This document shows, piece after piece, positions 25,275 to 33,943 of a stretch of DNA of 48,093 nt. A program made the position numbers and the translations under genes. The DNA is taken from NCBI GenBank assembly GCA_040003255.1, contig JBDUCV010000008.1, positions 1 through 48,093 of the forward strand, read 5' to 3'. A model generated the notes under the pieces. The model was not told the DNA's origin, ran no database searches, and was given only the letters and a program-made list of their open reading frames with translations. Position 1 is the first letter of the stretch; each line of letters begins with the position of its first letter. Source of the stretch: JBDUCV01 sp040003255. Its GTDB lineage: Bacteria > Actinomycetota > Actinomycetes > Mycobacteriales > Jatrophihabitantaceae.

Positions 25275-25334
25275 AGTCGGCTTCCCCTTACAGGACCAGC
25301 AGCCGCCTCAGCTTAGGACGCATTGCAAACCCGC

Positions 25335-26681
25335 CTAGCCGGCCTGGATGAGCGCGCAGAACATCGCATCGGTGCCATGGCGATGCGGCCATAGCGAAAC
25401 GGACGGGCCGCCTTGCAGGTGGGGCACCGCCGGGAAGGCTGCTCGAGCGTCGAGCAACTGGCGTCCCTGGACCACATCGATCGTCTCCGCTCGCAGCGGC
25501 GAACAGGTGACGTAGCAAACCACCCCGCCGGCACGGACGAGACGCAGCGCGGCGTCGAGCAGCTGGCGCTGCAGGACGACCAGCTCGGCGACGTCGTCTG
25601 GCCCTCGCCGCCATCTGGCCTCGGGCCGCCGACGCAGCGCCCCGAGCCCGGTACACGGTGCGTCGACGAGCACCCGGTCGTAACCACCTTCCGGCCTTGG
25701 CAGCACCCGCCCGTCACCGACCAGCACTTCGACCGGCCAACGAGTGGTGGCGCGGCGCACCAGATCCGCGCGGTGCGGATGCAGCTCGTTCGCGGTAACC
25801 CGTGCTCCGCGTTGGGCCGCGAGCGCTGCGAGCAGCGCGGTCTTGCCGCCGGGCCCGGCGCACAGATCCAGCCAGCGCTCGTCGCGACCGGCCAACGGCA
25901 GCCGGATCAGGGCGAGCGCGCAAAGCTGGCTGCCCTCGTCCTGCACTGCCGCTCGCCTCTGCCGGACCGCCGCCAGCGCAGCCGGGTCGCCACCGGTGAG
26001 CCGCACCGCGTACGGCGACCACGGCCCAGGTTCGCCTCCGGACTCGGCCGCTAGCTGGTCGCGGTCGGCCGCGCCGGGCCAGGCCACCAGGTGGGTCTGC
26101 GGACGGGCGTCGTCCGCAGTCAGCGCGGCCTCGGTCTCGGCGAGCTCGCCTGCAGCGTCCTCACCGAGTGCCTCTGCGAGTGCGGCGGCAATCCACTCCG
26201 GATGAGCGGTGCGCAGCGCGAGCCGGCGCAGCGGGGATCCCCCGGCCGCGAGACGGTCCGTCCAGGTGGCCCAGTCCCGCTTTGTCACCCGGCGCAGCAC
26301 GGCGTTGACGAAGCCGGCCGCGCGGCCGTTGCCGGACGCGCGCGCGAGATCGACCGTGGTGGCGACGGCGGCGTGCGGCGGGATCCGAGTGCGCAGTGCC
26401 TGGTAGGCCCCGAGTCGAAGCAGGTCGAGAACCGGCGCGTCGACCGACTCGAGCGGCCGGCTGATGCAGGCTGCGACGATCTCATCTAGTACACCGGCGG
26501 CGCGCAGCGTCCCGTACCCGAGCTCGGTGGCCAGCGCGGCGTCGCGGATCGAGAGGTCGGCCTCGGTGATCAGCCCCGGTAGGCGCAGATTGGCGTATGC
26601 GCCCTCGGCAGCCACCGAGCGGAGCAGCTCGAAGGCCACGTGGCGCGCCGGATCGGCCCGCTGCTCAGCCAAGGCGCTCAC
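25335..26681 (-). CDS. rsmB: 16S rRNA m5C967 methyltransferase (RsmB/Sun family)
   Basis: SAM-dependent cytosine-5 methyltransferase, 448 residues. The N-terminal NusB-like RNA-binding domain runs from ARHVAFELLRSV to about residue 150. The C-terminal Rossmann domain has DLCAGPGGKTALLAAL (SAM), LVDAPCTGLGALRRRPE with the resolving Cys, and VCYVTCSPLRAET with the catalytic Cys. I start at GTG 26681, which overlaps the fmt 3' end by 17 bases. Longer openings run through fmt in another frame. Confidence 0.93.
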   Translation of the reverse strand: MSALAEQRADPARHVAFELLRSVAAEGAYANLRLPGLITEADLSIRDAALATELGYGTLRAAGVLDEIVAACISRPLESVDAPVLDLLRLGAYQALRTRIPPHAAVATTVDLARASGNGRAAGFVNAVLRRVTKRDWATWTDRLAAGGSPLRRLALRTAHPEWIAAALAEALGEDAAGELAETEAALTADDARPQTHLVAWPGAADRDQLAAESGGEPGPWSPYAVRLTGGDPAALAAVRQRRAAVQDEGSQLCALALIRLPLAGRDERWLDLCAGPGGKTALLAALAAQRGARVTANELHPHRADLVRRATTRWPVEVLVGDGRVLPRPEGGYDRVLVDAPCTGLGALRRRPEARWRRGPDDVAELVVLQRQLLDAALRLVRAGGVVCYVTCSPLRAETIDVVQGRQLLDARAAFPAVPHLQGGPSVSLWPHRHGTDAMFCALIQAG

Positions 26682-27588
26682 CGGGCTGCGGACGGGCCCC
26701 GCGCGCCCAGTCGGCGGCCGGCACGGCGCGGCGGCCCGGCGGGTGCACCCAGCCGAGCTCGACAGCGCAGGTAGCCGTACCCACCATGACGGCGCCCGCG
26801 CCGATGAGCAGCTCGCCGGGGTCGAGCGCGGCGTCGGCGAGCCGTAGCGGACCGACTTTGAGCCGATCGCCGCGGAACATTGTCCAGGCGCCGGGCGCTG
26901 GTGTGCATGCCCGAACCAGGCGGTGGACATGGAGCGCCGGAGATGACCACGGCACGCGCGCATCGGCCACGGCGATCTTGGCGGCCACCGAAACCCCGTC
27001 GGCCGGTTGCGGTCGGGGCACCAAGCTGCCGTCGGAGATGCCATCCATGGTGGCAGCGAGCAGGTTGGCGCCGGACATCGCGAGACGTGCCAGCAAGTCA
27101 CCGGTGGTGTCGGTGGGCAACACCGGTTCGGTGACCACCCCGAAGATTGGGCCGGTGTCCAGACCTGCCTCGATGCGGAAGGTAGAAGCCCCCGTCACAT
27201 CGTCGCCGGCGAGGATCGCATGCTGCACGGGCGCGGCCCCGCGCCAGGCCGGCAGCAGCGAGAAGTGCAGATTCACCCAGCCATGCGTGGGGACAGCGAG
27301 CGCGGACGGCGGCAGCAGCGCGCCGTAGGCCACAACAGGCGCGCACTCGACGCCGAGCGCCGTGAGTGTGCCCAGGAACTCGGGATCGCCGGCCTTCGGC
27401 GGGCTGAGCACGCGCAAGCCCGCCTCGCGGGCCAGCTCCTCGACCGGCGAGGTGACCTCACGCCGTCCACGGCCGGCCCGCGACCGGGGCCTGGTGATAA
27501 CCGCGACGACCTCGTGCCGGCCCGATTCGAGCAGCCGCCGCAACGACGGGACAGCGGCCGCGGGCGTCCCGGTGAAAGCCAGTCTCAC
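26665..27588 (-). CDS. fmt: methionyl-tRNA formyltransferase
   Basis: Formylates initiator Met-tRNA using 10-formyl-THF; 307 residues. MRLAFTGTPAAAVPSL begins the catalytic domain, and LHFSLLPAWRGAAPVQHAI holds the SLLP motif and the conserved active-site region. The C-terminal OB-like domain binds tRNA. It starts with a GTG, 22 bases after def. TATGAC six bases before the start could give a separate leaderless transcript. Paired with def, which removes the same formyl group. Confidence 0.96.
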   Translation of the reverse strand: MRLAFTGTPAAAVPSLRRLLESGRHEVVAVITRPRSRAGRGRREVTSPVEELAREAGLRVLSPPKAGDPEFLGTLTALGVECAPVVAYGALLPPSALAVPTHGWVNLHFSLLPAWRGAAPVQHAILAGDDVTGASTFRIEAGLDTGPIFGVVTEPVLPTDTTGDLLARLAMSGANLLAATMDGISDGSLVPRPQPADGVSVAAKIAVADARVPWSSPALHVHRLVRACTPAPGAWTMFRGDRLKVGPLRLADAALDPGELLIGAGAVMVGTATCAVELGWVHPPGRRAVPAADWARGARPQPGERLG

Positions 27589-27594
27589 GATGAC

Positions 27595-27600
27595 GTCATA
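27595..27600 (-). promoter_or_regulatory. possible -10 (leaderless) for fmt
   Basis: Minus-strand TATGAC lies six bases before the fmt GTG. It deviates from TANNNT at the last base and is partly inside a TGACGTCA palindrome. Confidence 0.25.
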
Positions 27601-27610
27601 GCGGCGGCAA

Positions 27611-28162
27611 TCACATCGCCTGGCCGAGTAGCGGATGCGGACTGACCTTCAACGTCGGTGCGCCGAGGTTCATCCAGTCCGCCTCCCGGATCGCCTTCAT
27701 CGCCGCCTTGCGCGTCTGCGCGTCCAGCCGGTCGACGAACAGCACGCCGTCGAGGTGGTCGGTCTCGTGCTGCACGCACCGCGCCAGCAGGGCGGTGCCC
27801 TCGATCGTGACCGGGTCGCCGAACATGTTCCGTCCATGGGCAACGACGTGCTCGCGGCGCCGGCAGTCGAAGGACAGGCCGGGAATCGAGAGGCAGCCCT
27901 CTGGCCCGTCCTGCTCCTCACTGGACGGGAAGTGCAGCCGCGGATTGATCAAATGTCCGGACTGCTCATCGTCGACGTGATAGGTAAAAACCCGTATGCC
28001 GACGCCAAGCTGCGGGGCGGCAAGACCTAGTCCCGGGGCGGCGAGCATCGTATCGGTGAGGTCGGCAACGAGCGTGCGCAGCTCTTTGTCGAATACCGTC
28101 ACCGGCTCGGCCGGGGTACGGAGCACCGGGTCGCCGAACAGTCGGATGGGCTGCACGGTCAC
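27611..28162 (-). CDS. def: peptide deformylase
   Basis: Fe(II)/Zn metallohydrolase, 183 residues, that removes the N-formyl group from nascent proteins. All three motifs are present: GLGLAAPQLG, EGCLSIPG with the metal Cys, and QHETDHLDG (HExxH). The GTG start sits exactly six bases after a TAGACT -10, so the transcript is probably leaderless. fmt follows in the same transcript. Confidence 0.97.
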   Translation of the reverse strand: MTVQPIRLFGDPVLRTPAEPVTVFDKELRTLVADLTDTMLAAPGLGLAAPQLGVGIRVFTYHVDDEQSGHLINPRLHFPSSEEQDGPEGCLSIPGLSFDCRRREHVVAHGRNMFGDPVTIEGTALLARCVQHETDHLDGVLFVDRLDAQTRKAAMKAIREADWMNLGAPTLKVSPHPLLGQAM

Positions 28163-28168
28163 CCCGCG

Positions 28169-28174
28169 AGTCTA
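28169..28174 (-). promoter_or_regulatory. def -10 element, leaderless type
   Basis: Minus-strand TAGACT, CGCGGG, then the GTG of def. The identical hexamer TAGACT also precedes metK. Confidence 0.5.
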
Positions 28175-28253
28175 GGCAAAAGGTCTGCCCACGGCCCGAG
28201 TAGCCGATCGCCGACTTGCGACTCCCGAGTGGATGAACGCCGCCGGGCGCCGA

Positions 28254-30215
28254 TCAAAACAGTTCCAGTGGGTCGAGCTGGACGCGCACCGGATCGGGCG
28301 CCTTGCGCGCCGACCGGATCGCTGCGCCAGCCTTGAGCGACGCGGCCAGCGCGGCCCCCTGCGTTCGCGGCACGCGAATCAGCGTCCGTTCGACCCCGTC
28401 GCCCGCAGGAACAGATCCGACCACCTCGTGCGGCTCGGGCAGGTCGGCGAGCGCGAGGAGCTCGGCCACCGCCGCGGCCGTCCCGGTGAGAGACGCCATC
28501 CGCACCGCGGGGGGAAACCGCAGTTGCGACCGGTCGGCCAGCTCGCTGGCGGCGAAGCCCCCGGCGTCCCACCGGATCAGCGCCTGCACGGCCGGGACGC
28601 CCGGGTCGGCGCCTACGACCACCCGGCCACCCGGACGGACGAGCGCCGCGGCCGTCATCCAGCGCCGCAGCGTCTCCTCGCCAGCGCGCAGGTCGGCGCG
28701 CGAGAGCAGCGCCCAGCCGTCGAGCAACAGCGCGGCGCCGTAGCCGCCTTCGGCGACCGGTTCGGCGCCCGGCGTCGCGACGATCAGCGCGGCGCGTCCA
28801 GGCACGTTCGCCAGCACGCTGTCGCCGGCCGACGTACGCACCGGTACCCCGGGGAACGCACGCCCCAACTCTTCGGCGGTTCGTGCCGAACCGACGACAA
28901 CTGCGCGCAACCGGCTGCCGCCGCACGTCGGACAGCGCCAGTTTCCGGCAGGACGTCCACACCACCGGCAGGTTGCGATGGCGTGCCCGGACGCGGCCGC
29001 CAGTGGGCCGGAGCAGACGGGGCAGCGTGCCGGAGTTCGGTCCCGGACGCATGCGAGCGACGGGACGTATCCGGCCCGAGGAACTTGGATGAGCACAGGG
29101 TGTCCATCTGCCAGCGCGTCGCGGGCCGCACGCCACGCGACGCTTGGCAATCGCGCGGTTGTCGCCGCGGGATCGCGCCGCTGTTCGATGTCGTCGCCCA
29201 CGGCAGCGATAAGCGGCAGCACCGATCGCCGGGCGCCCCGATCGGCGATGATCTGCTGGGCCCACCCCGACTCGAGGAGCAGCTGCGCCTCGGCGGTACG
29301 CGCGAAGCCGGCGAGGAGCAGGGCCACTCCCGCGAGCGAGGCCCGCAGCGTCAGCACGTCGCGGGCATCGGGATACGGCGCTCGTGGCTCGGCATGCAGG
29401 TCGTCGCCGTCGTCCCAGATCGCCACGAGGCCCAGATCGGCCACCGGAGCGAACGCCGCCGCGCGCGTGCCGATGACCGCACGAACGACACCTCGGCGAA
29501 CCGCCAGCCACCGCCGGTAGCGTTCGGCGGGGCCGAGATCCGCGGCCAACGCGACGTACTGATCGGCGCCCAGGATCACGTTCAAGGCGAGGTCGAGGCG
29601 GTTTAGGTCACGGACATCTGGAACGACGACCACCGCTCCGCGTCCCTGCGCGAGCGTCGCCTGGACCACGGTCGCCAACCGAGCCGGCCAATCCTCTCCG
29701 GGAAGCGCCGACCACACCGCGCGCACGGCTCGGCTGGCCGCGAGGCCGGCGAGGAAGGCCGGGCCCGCCGGGTAGCGCGACCAGCCGCCGGGTTCCGGTG
29801 CGGGTGGACGCGGCGCCTCGGCGCGCACCGCCGTTTCGGCACGGGCGTGCCGGGCGGGAACACCCAGCCGCACGACGTCGACGAAACTGCCCGCCCACCG
29901 ATCGGCCACCGCCCGAAATAGCGCCGCCGTCTCGGTCGTCAGCACTGGCTCGGCGCCCACCGCGCGCTCGAGGAACTCCAGGCGCCCATCATGGCCACTC
30001 ACCGGCACGCGATCCAGCACGTAGCCATCGACCAAGCGGCCCGCGAAGCGAACCCGCACCCGAGACCCCGGGCGGATCACGCCTGCGAGCTCGGCCGGCA
30101 CGAGGTAGTCGAACGGACGATCGAGGTGCGGCAGCGATACGTCGACCATCAGCCGGGCGACCGGATCGACGGCTGCCGCGACGCGGGTGGCGCGGCGGGT
30201 ACGCGCAGCGGTCAC
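28254..30215 (-). CDS. priA: PriA-like primosomal protein without helicase motifs
   Basis: Replication-restart protein of 653 residues. The N-terminal DNA-binding domain is recognisable (VDVSLPHLDRPFDYLVPAEL, RPGSRVRVRFAGRL). A zinc-binding region follows, with paired cysteines in CPVCSGP, CRWCGRP and CPTCGGS. The Walker A motif is absent: the region reads WPARLATVVQATLAQGRGAV. The DExH position reads WDDGDD. This loss is known for actinobacterial PriA, which is thought to lack helicase activity. The GTG start lies six bases after TAGGAC, suggesting a leaderless mRNA. Confidence 0.92.
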   Translation of the reverse strand: MTAARTRRATRVAAAVDPVARLMVDVSLPHLDRPFDYLVPAELAGVIRPGSRVRVRFAGRLVDGYVLDRVPVSGHDGRLEFLERAVGAEPVLTTETAALFRAVADRWAGSFVDVVRLGVPARHARAETAVRAEAPRPPAPEPGGWSRYPAGPAFLAGLAASRAVRAVWSALPGEDWPARLATVVQATLAQGRGAVVVVPDVRDLNRLDLALNVILGADQYVALAADLGPAERYRRWLAVRRGVVRAVIGTRAAAFAPVADLGLVAIWDDGDDLHAEPRAPYPDARDVLTLRASLAGVALLLAGFARTAEAQLLLESGWAQQIIADRGARRSVLPLIAAVGDDIEQRRDPAATTARLPSVAWRAARDALADGHPVLIQVPRAGYVPSLACVRDRTPARCPVCSGPLAAASGHAIATCRWCGRPAGNWRCPTCGGSRLRAVVVGSARTAEELGRAFPGVPVRTSAGDSVLANVPGRAALIVATPGAEPVAEGGYGAALLLDGWALLSRADLRAGEETLRRWMTAAALVRPGGRVVVGADPGVPAVQALIRWDAGGFAASELADRSQLRFPPAVRMASLTGTAAAVAELLALADLPEPHEVVGSVPAGDGVERTLIRVPRTQGAALAASLKAGAAIRSARKAPDPVRVQLDPLELF

Positions 30216-30221
30216 TCCGCA

Positions 30222-30227
30222 GTCCTA
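30222..30227 (-). promoter_or_regulatory. candidate priA -10, leaderless type
   Basis: Minus-strand TAGGAC, six bases before the priA GTG. It has a C at the final position of TANNNT. Confidence 0.35.
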
Positions 30228-30246
30228 CCAGCCGCGAACGACGGAT

Positions 30247-31083
30247 TCAGGGCCGGACGCTCGCCCGCAGGACGGCGTCCCATGCCCGCCCGGGAAGAAG
30301 CGCGCGCGTGGCGATCAGCGCACGGGTGCGCTCAGGCACGACGTAGCGGGCCAGCGGTCGTCGAACGGTGAGCGCCCGCTCGACGACCCGGGCGACAGCA
30401 TCCGGGCCAACAGACAACAGTCGGTTGCCGTAGAGGTCGGCCGACGCCTTATCGAAGGCCATTGCCTGGTCCCGGTACGGCGAGTCGTGCTGGGTCGCGT
30501 CGCCCATCGTCGAGCTGATCGTGTCGCCGAACTCGGTGCTGATCAGCCCGGGTTCCAGGAGGCTGACCTGAATGCCGAACTGGGCGACCTCGTAACGCAG
30601 GGCGTCGCTGATCGCTTCGACGGCGTGCTTGGTCGCGTGGTAGTAGCCGCCGTATGGAAACGTCAGCCGGCCGCCCATCGAACCGATATTGACGATCCGC
30701 CCGCGCTTGGCCGCGCGCATCGAGGGCAGCACGAGCTGGCACATGCGGGCCAGTCCGAGCACGTTGGTCTCGAACTGGCGACGTACCCGCTCGATCGCGA
30801 CGTCCTCAATCGCGCCGTACTCGCCGTAACCGGCGTTGTTCACCAAGGCCCCGATCCGGCCATCCTCGGCGATCACGGTGTCGACGGCCGCCCGCATCGA
30901 GGCCTCGTCGGTGACGTCAAGCGCAACCGTCCGGGCGCCGCCATCGGCGAGCACGCTGAGCGTCTGAGGTCGCCGCGCGGTCGCCCAGACGGTATGTCCG
31001 CGGCCGACCAGTCGCGCCGCGATGGCGGCTCCGATGCCCGACGAGCAGCCCGTGATCAGTATCGGGCCGGGACCGTTCGCCAT
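30247..31083 (-). CDS. short-chain dehydrogenase/reductase
   Basis: Classical SDR of 278 residues, an NAD(P)-dependent oxidoreductase of unknown substrate. The cofactor motif TGCSSGIG is at 11-18 and NNAGYG at about 82-87. The catalytic Ser is in NIGSMGG and Tyr/Lys in YYHATKHA. The Arg/Ala pair ARRP after the second strand favours NADP(H). The ATG lies six bases after TAGGGT, a leaderless-type promoter, so it is probably transcribed separately from metK. No neighbour reveals its pathway. Confidence 0.88.
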   Translation of the reverse strand: MANGPGPILITGCSSGIGAAIAARLVGRGHTVWATARRPQTLSVLADGGARTVALDVTDEASMRAAVDTVIAEDGRIGALVNNAGYGEYGAIEDVAIERVRRQFETNVLGLARMCQLVLPSMRAAKRGRIVNIGSMGGRLTFPYGGYYHATKHAVEAISDALRYEVAQFGIQVSLLEPGLISTEFGDTISSTMGDATQHDSPYRDQAMAFDKASADLYGNRLLSVGPDAVARVVERALTVRRPLARYVVPERTRALIATRALLPGRAWDAVLRASVRP

Positions 31084-31089
31084 GCGCCG

Positions 31090-31095
31090 ACCCTA
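31090..31095 (-). promoter_or_regulatory. SDR gene -10 element, leaderless type
   Basis: Minus-strand TAGGGT, CGGCGC, then the ATG at 31083. It lies in the 30-bp gap after metK. Confidence 0.5.
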
Positions 31096-31113
31096 GTCGG
31101 CAGCCAGCCTTCG

Positions 31114-32307
31114 TTAGCCGTTGGCGAGCTTGGCCAACTGCTCGGCGCGGTCGGTGCGCTCCCAGGTGAAATCGGCGAGCTCGCGACCGAAGTGGCCGTA
31201 CGCCGCAGTCTGAGCGTAGATCGGCCGCTTGAGGTCGAGGTCGCGGATGATCGCCGCGGGACGCAAGTCGAACGTCTCGGCGATCGCGTCGGCGATCTTG
31301 GCCGGCTCGACGGTCTCGGTGCCGAACGTCTCGATGAACAGGCCCACTGGCTCGGCCTTGCCGATCGCGTAGGCGACCTGCACCTCGCACCGCCGCGCCA
31401 ACTTCGCGGCTACCACGTTCTTCGCCACCCAGCGCATCGCGTAAGCAGCTGACCGGTCGACCTTGGACGGGTCCTTGCCCGAGAACGCGCCGCCGCCGTG
31501 CCGAGCCATGCCACCGTAGGTGTCGACGATGATCTTGCGGCCAGTCAGCCCGGCGTCACCCATCGGGCCGCCCGTGACGAACCGCCCGGTTGGGTTCACC
31601 AGCAGCCGGTAGCCGGCGGTGTCGATCGACAGACCGTCGAGAACTGGCCGGACGACGTGCTCCTCGATGTCGGGCTTGAGCAGCGTGTCGAGGTCGATGT
31701 CCTCAGCGTGCTGACTGGAGATCACGACGGTGTCAAGGCGGACGGCATTGTCGCCGTCGTACTCGATCGTCACTTGAGTCTTTCCGTCGGGCCGCAGGTA
31801 GGGCACAGTGCCCTTCTTGCGGACCTCGGTGAGCTTCTCGGCCAGCCGGTGCGCCAGCCAGATCGGCAGCGGCATCAGCTCGGCGGTGTCGTCGCAGGCG
31901 TAGCCGAACATCAGTCCCTGGTCACCGGCGCCCTGAGCCGCGACCGCGTCGTGCGATCCCTCGACCCGCGCCTCGTAGGCGGTGTCGACGCCCTGCGCGA
32001 TGTCGGACGACTGGGCGCCGATCGACACGTTAACGCCGCACGACGTTCCGTCGAACCCCTTGCGCGAGGAGTCGTAGCCGATGTCGAGGATGCGCTCACG
32101 GACGATGGCCGGGATATCGGCGTACGCGTCGGTGGTCACCTCGCCTGCCACGTGGACCTGGCCGGTTGTGATCAGCGTCTCGACCGCGACCCGGCTGGCC
32201 GGGTCCTGCGCCAGCAGCGCGTCGAGGATCGAGTCACTGATTTGGTCGGCGATCTTGTCCGGGTGTCCTTCGGTAACCGATTCGGACGTGAAGAGACGGC
32301 GGCTCAC
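31114..32307 (-). CDS. metK: S-adenosylmethionine synthetase
   Basis: Makes SAM from methionine and ATP; 397 residues, tetrameric. FTSESVTEGHPDKIADQISD opens the protein, GAGDQGLMFGYA binds the substrates and GGGAFSGKDPSKVDRS is the phosphate loop. The GTG has CGGAG 6 bases upstream. It supplies SAM to the RNA methyltransferases encoded in this window. Its own TAGACT promoter lies in the gap after coaBC. I see no SAM riboswitch in the 69-bp gap. Confidence 0.98.
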   Translation of the reverse strand: MSRRLFTSESVTEGHPDKIADQISDSILDALLAQDPASRVAVETLITTGQVHVAGEVTTDAYADIPAIVRERILDIGYDSSRKGFDGTSCGVNVSIGAQSSDIAQGVDTAYEARVEGSHDAVAAQGAGDQGLMFGYACDDTAELMPLPIWLAHRLAEKLTEVRKKGTVPYLRPDGKTQVTIEYDGDNAVRLDTVVISSQHAEDIDLDTLLKPDIEEHVVRPVLDGLSIDTAGYRLLVNPTGRFVTGGPMGDAGLTGRKIIVDTYGGMARHGGGAFSGKDPSKVDRSAAYAMRWVAKNVVAAKLARRCEVQVAYAIGKAEPVGLFIETFGTETVEPAKIADAIAETFDLRPAAIIRDLDLKRPIYAQTAAYGHFGRELADFTWERTDRAEQLAKLANG

Positions 32308-32345
32308 GAATACTCCGGGGGTTGTCGGCGATCGGATTCACGCAA

Positions 32346-32351
32346 AGTCTA
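32346..32351 (-). promoter_or_regulatory. metK -10 element
   Basis: Minus-strand TAGACT, 38 bases before the metK GTG. This leaves a leader of about 31 nt that carries the Shine-Dalgarno. Confidence 0.45.
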
Positions 32352-32376
32352 CCGGCCCGGGGCCTCGATCCGGCCA

Positions 32377-33594
32377 TTAGCCCAGTCGGGCGGCCACCGC
32401 GTCCCACACCGCGGCGGCGAGCAGGGCCTTCGGGCCGAGCGGGACGGCCGTCTCGGTGCCATCGGAGCCAAGGATTACGCCGGCGTTGTCGGATTGACCG
32501 AATGCCCGTCCTGGTCCCACTTCGTTCACGACAAGCAGGTCACAGCCCTTACGGGCGAGCTTTCGCCGGCCGTGGGTGAGCACGTCGGCCTCGTCGTCGC
32601 CGGTCTCGGCAGCGAAGCCGACGAGCAGCTGGCCCGGACGGCGGGATGCGACCAATTCCGCGAGCACATCCGGGTTCTTCGCAAGCACGATCGGCTCCGG
32701 CGCAAAATTCGACTTCTTGATCTTGTGAGTGCTGTTGGCCGCGGGGCGGAAATCGACAACCGCGGCCGCCATCACCACGACGTCGGCGTCCTGCGCCGCC
32801 TTGCCGACTGCGTCGCGCAATTCCGCGGTGCTGACGACCCTCACGACGTCGGCGCCGGCCGGATCGGGTAATTCGGTATTCGCGGCGACCAACGTGATCC
32901 GCGACGCGCCACGGGCCGCGGCGACCGTGGCCAGCGCGTACCCCTGCCGGCCCGAGGAGGCGTTGCCGAGGAAGCGCACCGGGTCGATCGCCTCGCGAGT
33001 GCCGCCCGCGCTGATCACCACATGCCTGCCGAGGAGATCCTGGGGCAGCGCGTCGGAACGATGAATCAGCAGCTCGGCGAGTTGGCCGATCTCAGCGGGC
33101 TCGGGCAGCCGGCCCTTGCCAGAATCGGCGCCGGTCAACCGGCCGGTGGCCGGCTCGAGCACGACCGCGCCTCGTCGACGCAGGGTCATGACGTTGTCGG
33201 CCGTCGCGGGGTGTTCCCACATTTCGGTATGCATCGCCGGAGCGAACAGCACCGGGCAGCGGGCGGTCAGCAGCACGTTGGTGAGCAGGTCGTCCGCGAG
33301 TCCATGGGCAGCGCGTGCGAGCAGGTCGGCCGTCGCCGGGGCGACCACGATCAGGTCAGCTTCGCGACCCAATCGGACGTGCGCCACGTCCTGTGCGCCG
33401 GACCAGACGTCTGCGGCCACCGGCTGATGCGACAGCGCGGCCCAGGTGGCCACCCCGACGAAGCGCAGTGCCGCCTCGGTCGGAACGACAACTACCTGGT
33501 GACCAAGCTCGGTCAGCGTGCGGAGCAGTTCGGCGACCTTGTATGCGGCGATGCCGCCGGCAACACCAAGGACGACGCGGCGTCCCGCATCCAT
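32377..33594 (-). CDS. coaBC: bifunctional phosphopantothenoylcysteine decarboxylase / synthetase
   Basis: Two steps of coenzyme A synthesis in 405 residues. The N-terminal CoaC part is a flavoprotein with GVAGGIAAYKVAELLR, a catalytic His in DVAHVRLG and PAMHTEMWEHPA. The C-terminal CoaB part has DPVRFLGNASSGRQGYALA, MAAAVVDFRP and KIKKSN for CTP and substrate binding. The ATG is 7 bases after rpoZ. The order gmk-rpoZ-coaBC-metK is conserved in actinobacteria. Confidence 0.97.
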   Translation of the reverse strand: MDAGRRVVLGVAGGIAAYKVAELLRTLTELGHQVVVVPTEAALRFVGVATWAALSHQPVAADVWSGAQDVAHVRLGREADLIVVAPATADLLARAAHGLADDLLTNVLLTARCPVLFAPAMHTEMWEHPATADNVMTLRRRGAVVLEPATGRLTGADSGKGRLPEPAEIGQLAELLIHRSDALPQDLLGRHVVISAGGTREAIDPVRFLGNASSGRQGYALATVAAARGASRITLVAANTELPDPAGADVVRVVSTAELRDAVGKAAQDADVVVMAAAVVDFRPAANSTHKIKKSNFAPEPIVLAKNPDVLAELVASRRPGQLLVGFAAETGDDEADVLTHGRRKLARKGCDLLVVNEVGPGRAFGQSDNAGVILGSDGTETAVPLGPKALLAAAVWDAVAARLG

Positions 33595-33601
33595 GCGAAG
33601 C

Positions 33602-33868
33602 TCAGCCCTCGGCTGGCTTGAACTCGATCAGGTCGGCGTTGATCTCGCGCAGCGCGATCGACAGCGGCTTCTCCTGCGGCGCGGTCTCGACCAGCGGCCC
33701 GACATACTCGAGTAACCCCTCACCCAGCTGGCTGTAATAGGCGTTGATCTGCCGGGCCCGCTTTGCGGCGATGATGACGAGTGCGTACTTCGACTGGGTG
33801 CGGTCGAGCAGTTCGTCGATGGGCGGGTTCGTGATGCCCTCGGGTGCGGACACGGTTCCGGACAACAT
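33602..33868 (-). CDS. rpoZ: RNA polymerase omega subunit
   Basis: Chaperone-like subunit that binds beta-prime; 88 residues. NPPIDELLDRTQSKYALVII, AAKRARQINAYYSQLGEGLL and EKPLSIALREINADLI are conserved. The ATG at 33868 gives the usual actinobacterial length. An upstream in-frame start would add ten residues without support, and an internal GTG (VSAPEG) is also possible. Confidence 0.96.
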   Translation of the reverse strand: MLSGTVSAPEGITNPPIDELLDRTQSKYALVIIAAKRARQINAYYSQLGEGLLEYVGPLVETAPQEKPLSIALREINADLIEFKPAEG

Positions 33869-33943
33869 TGCTCTCGATTCGCTCAGAAGGGCCCGCACGC
33901 CGCTTTTCGATCGAACAGGCGGTCTCGCATGAACACGCCGGTC

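Noticed and set aside
27589..27600. TGACGTCA palindrome before fmt as a regulator site
   Set aside because: A single 8-bp palindrome is expected by chance at this scale and no second copy is nearby.
28159..29606. Two frames of about 450 codons, one on each strand, across the end of priA
   Set aside because: Their translations are arginine/alanine/proline-rich low-complexity shadows of priA in a high-GC sequence, with no family motifs. The priA frame has clear domains.
32308..32376. SAM riboswitch before metK
   Set aside because: The gap is only 69 bp, and after the TAGACT promoter about 30 nt remain, too short for known SAM aptamers.
31498..32871. Plus-strand frame of 457 codons opposite metK and coaBC
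   Set aside because: Antisense to two unmistakable genes; no conserved motif.
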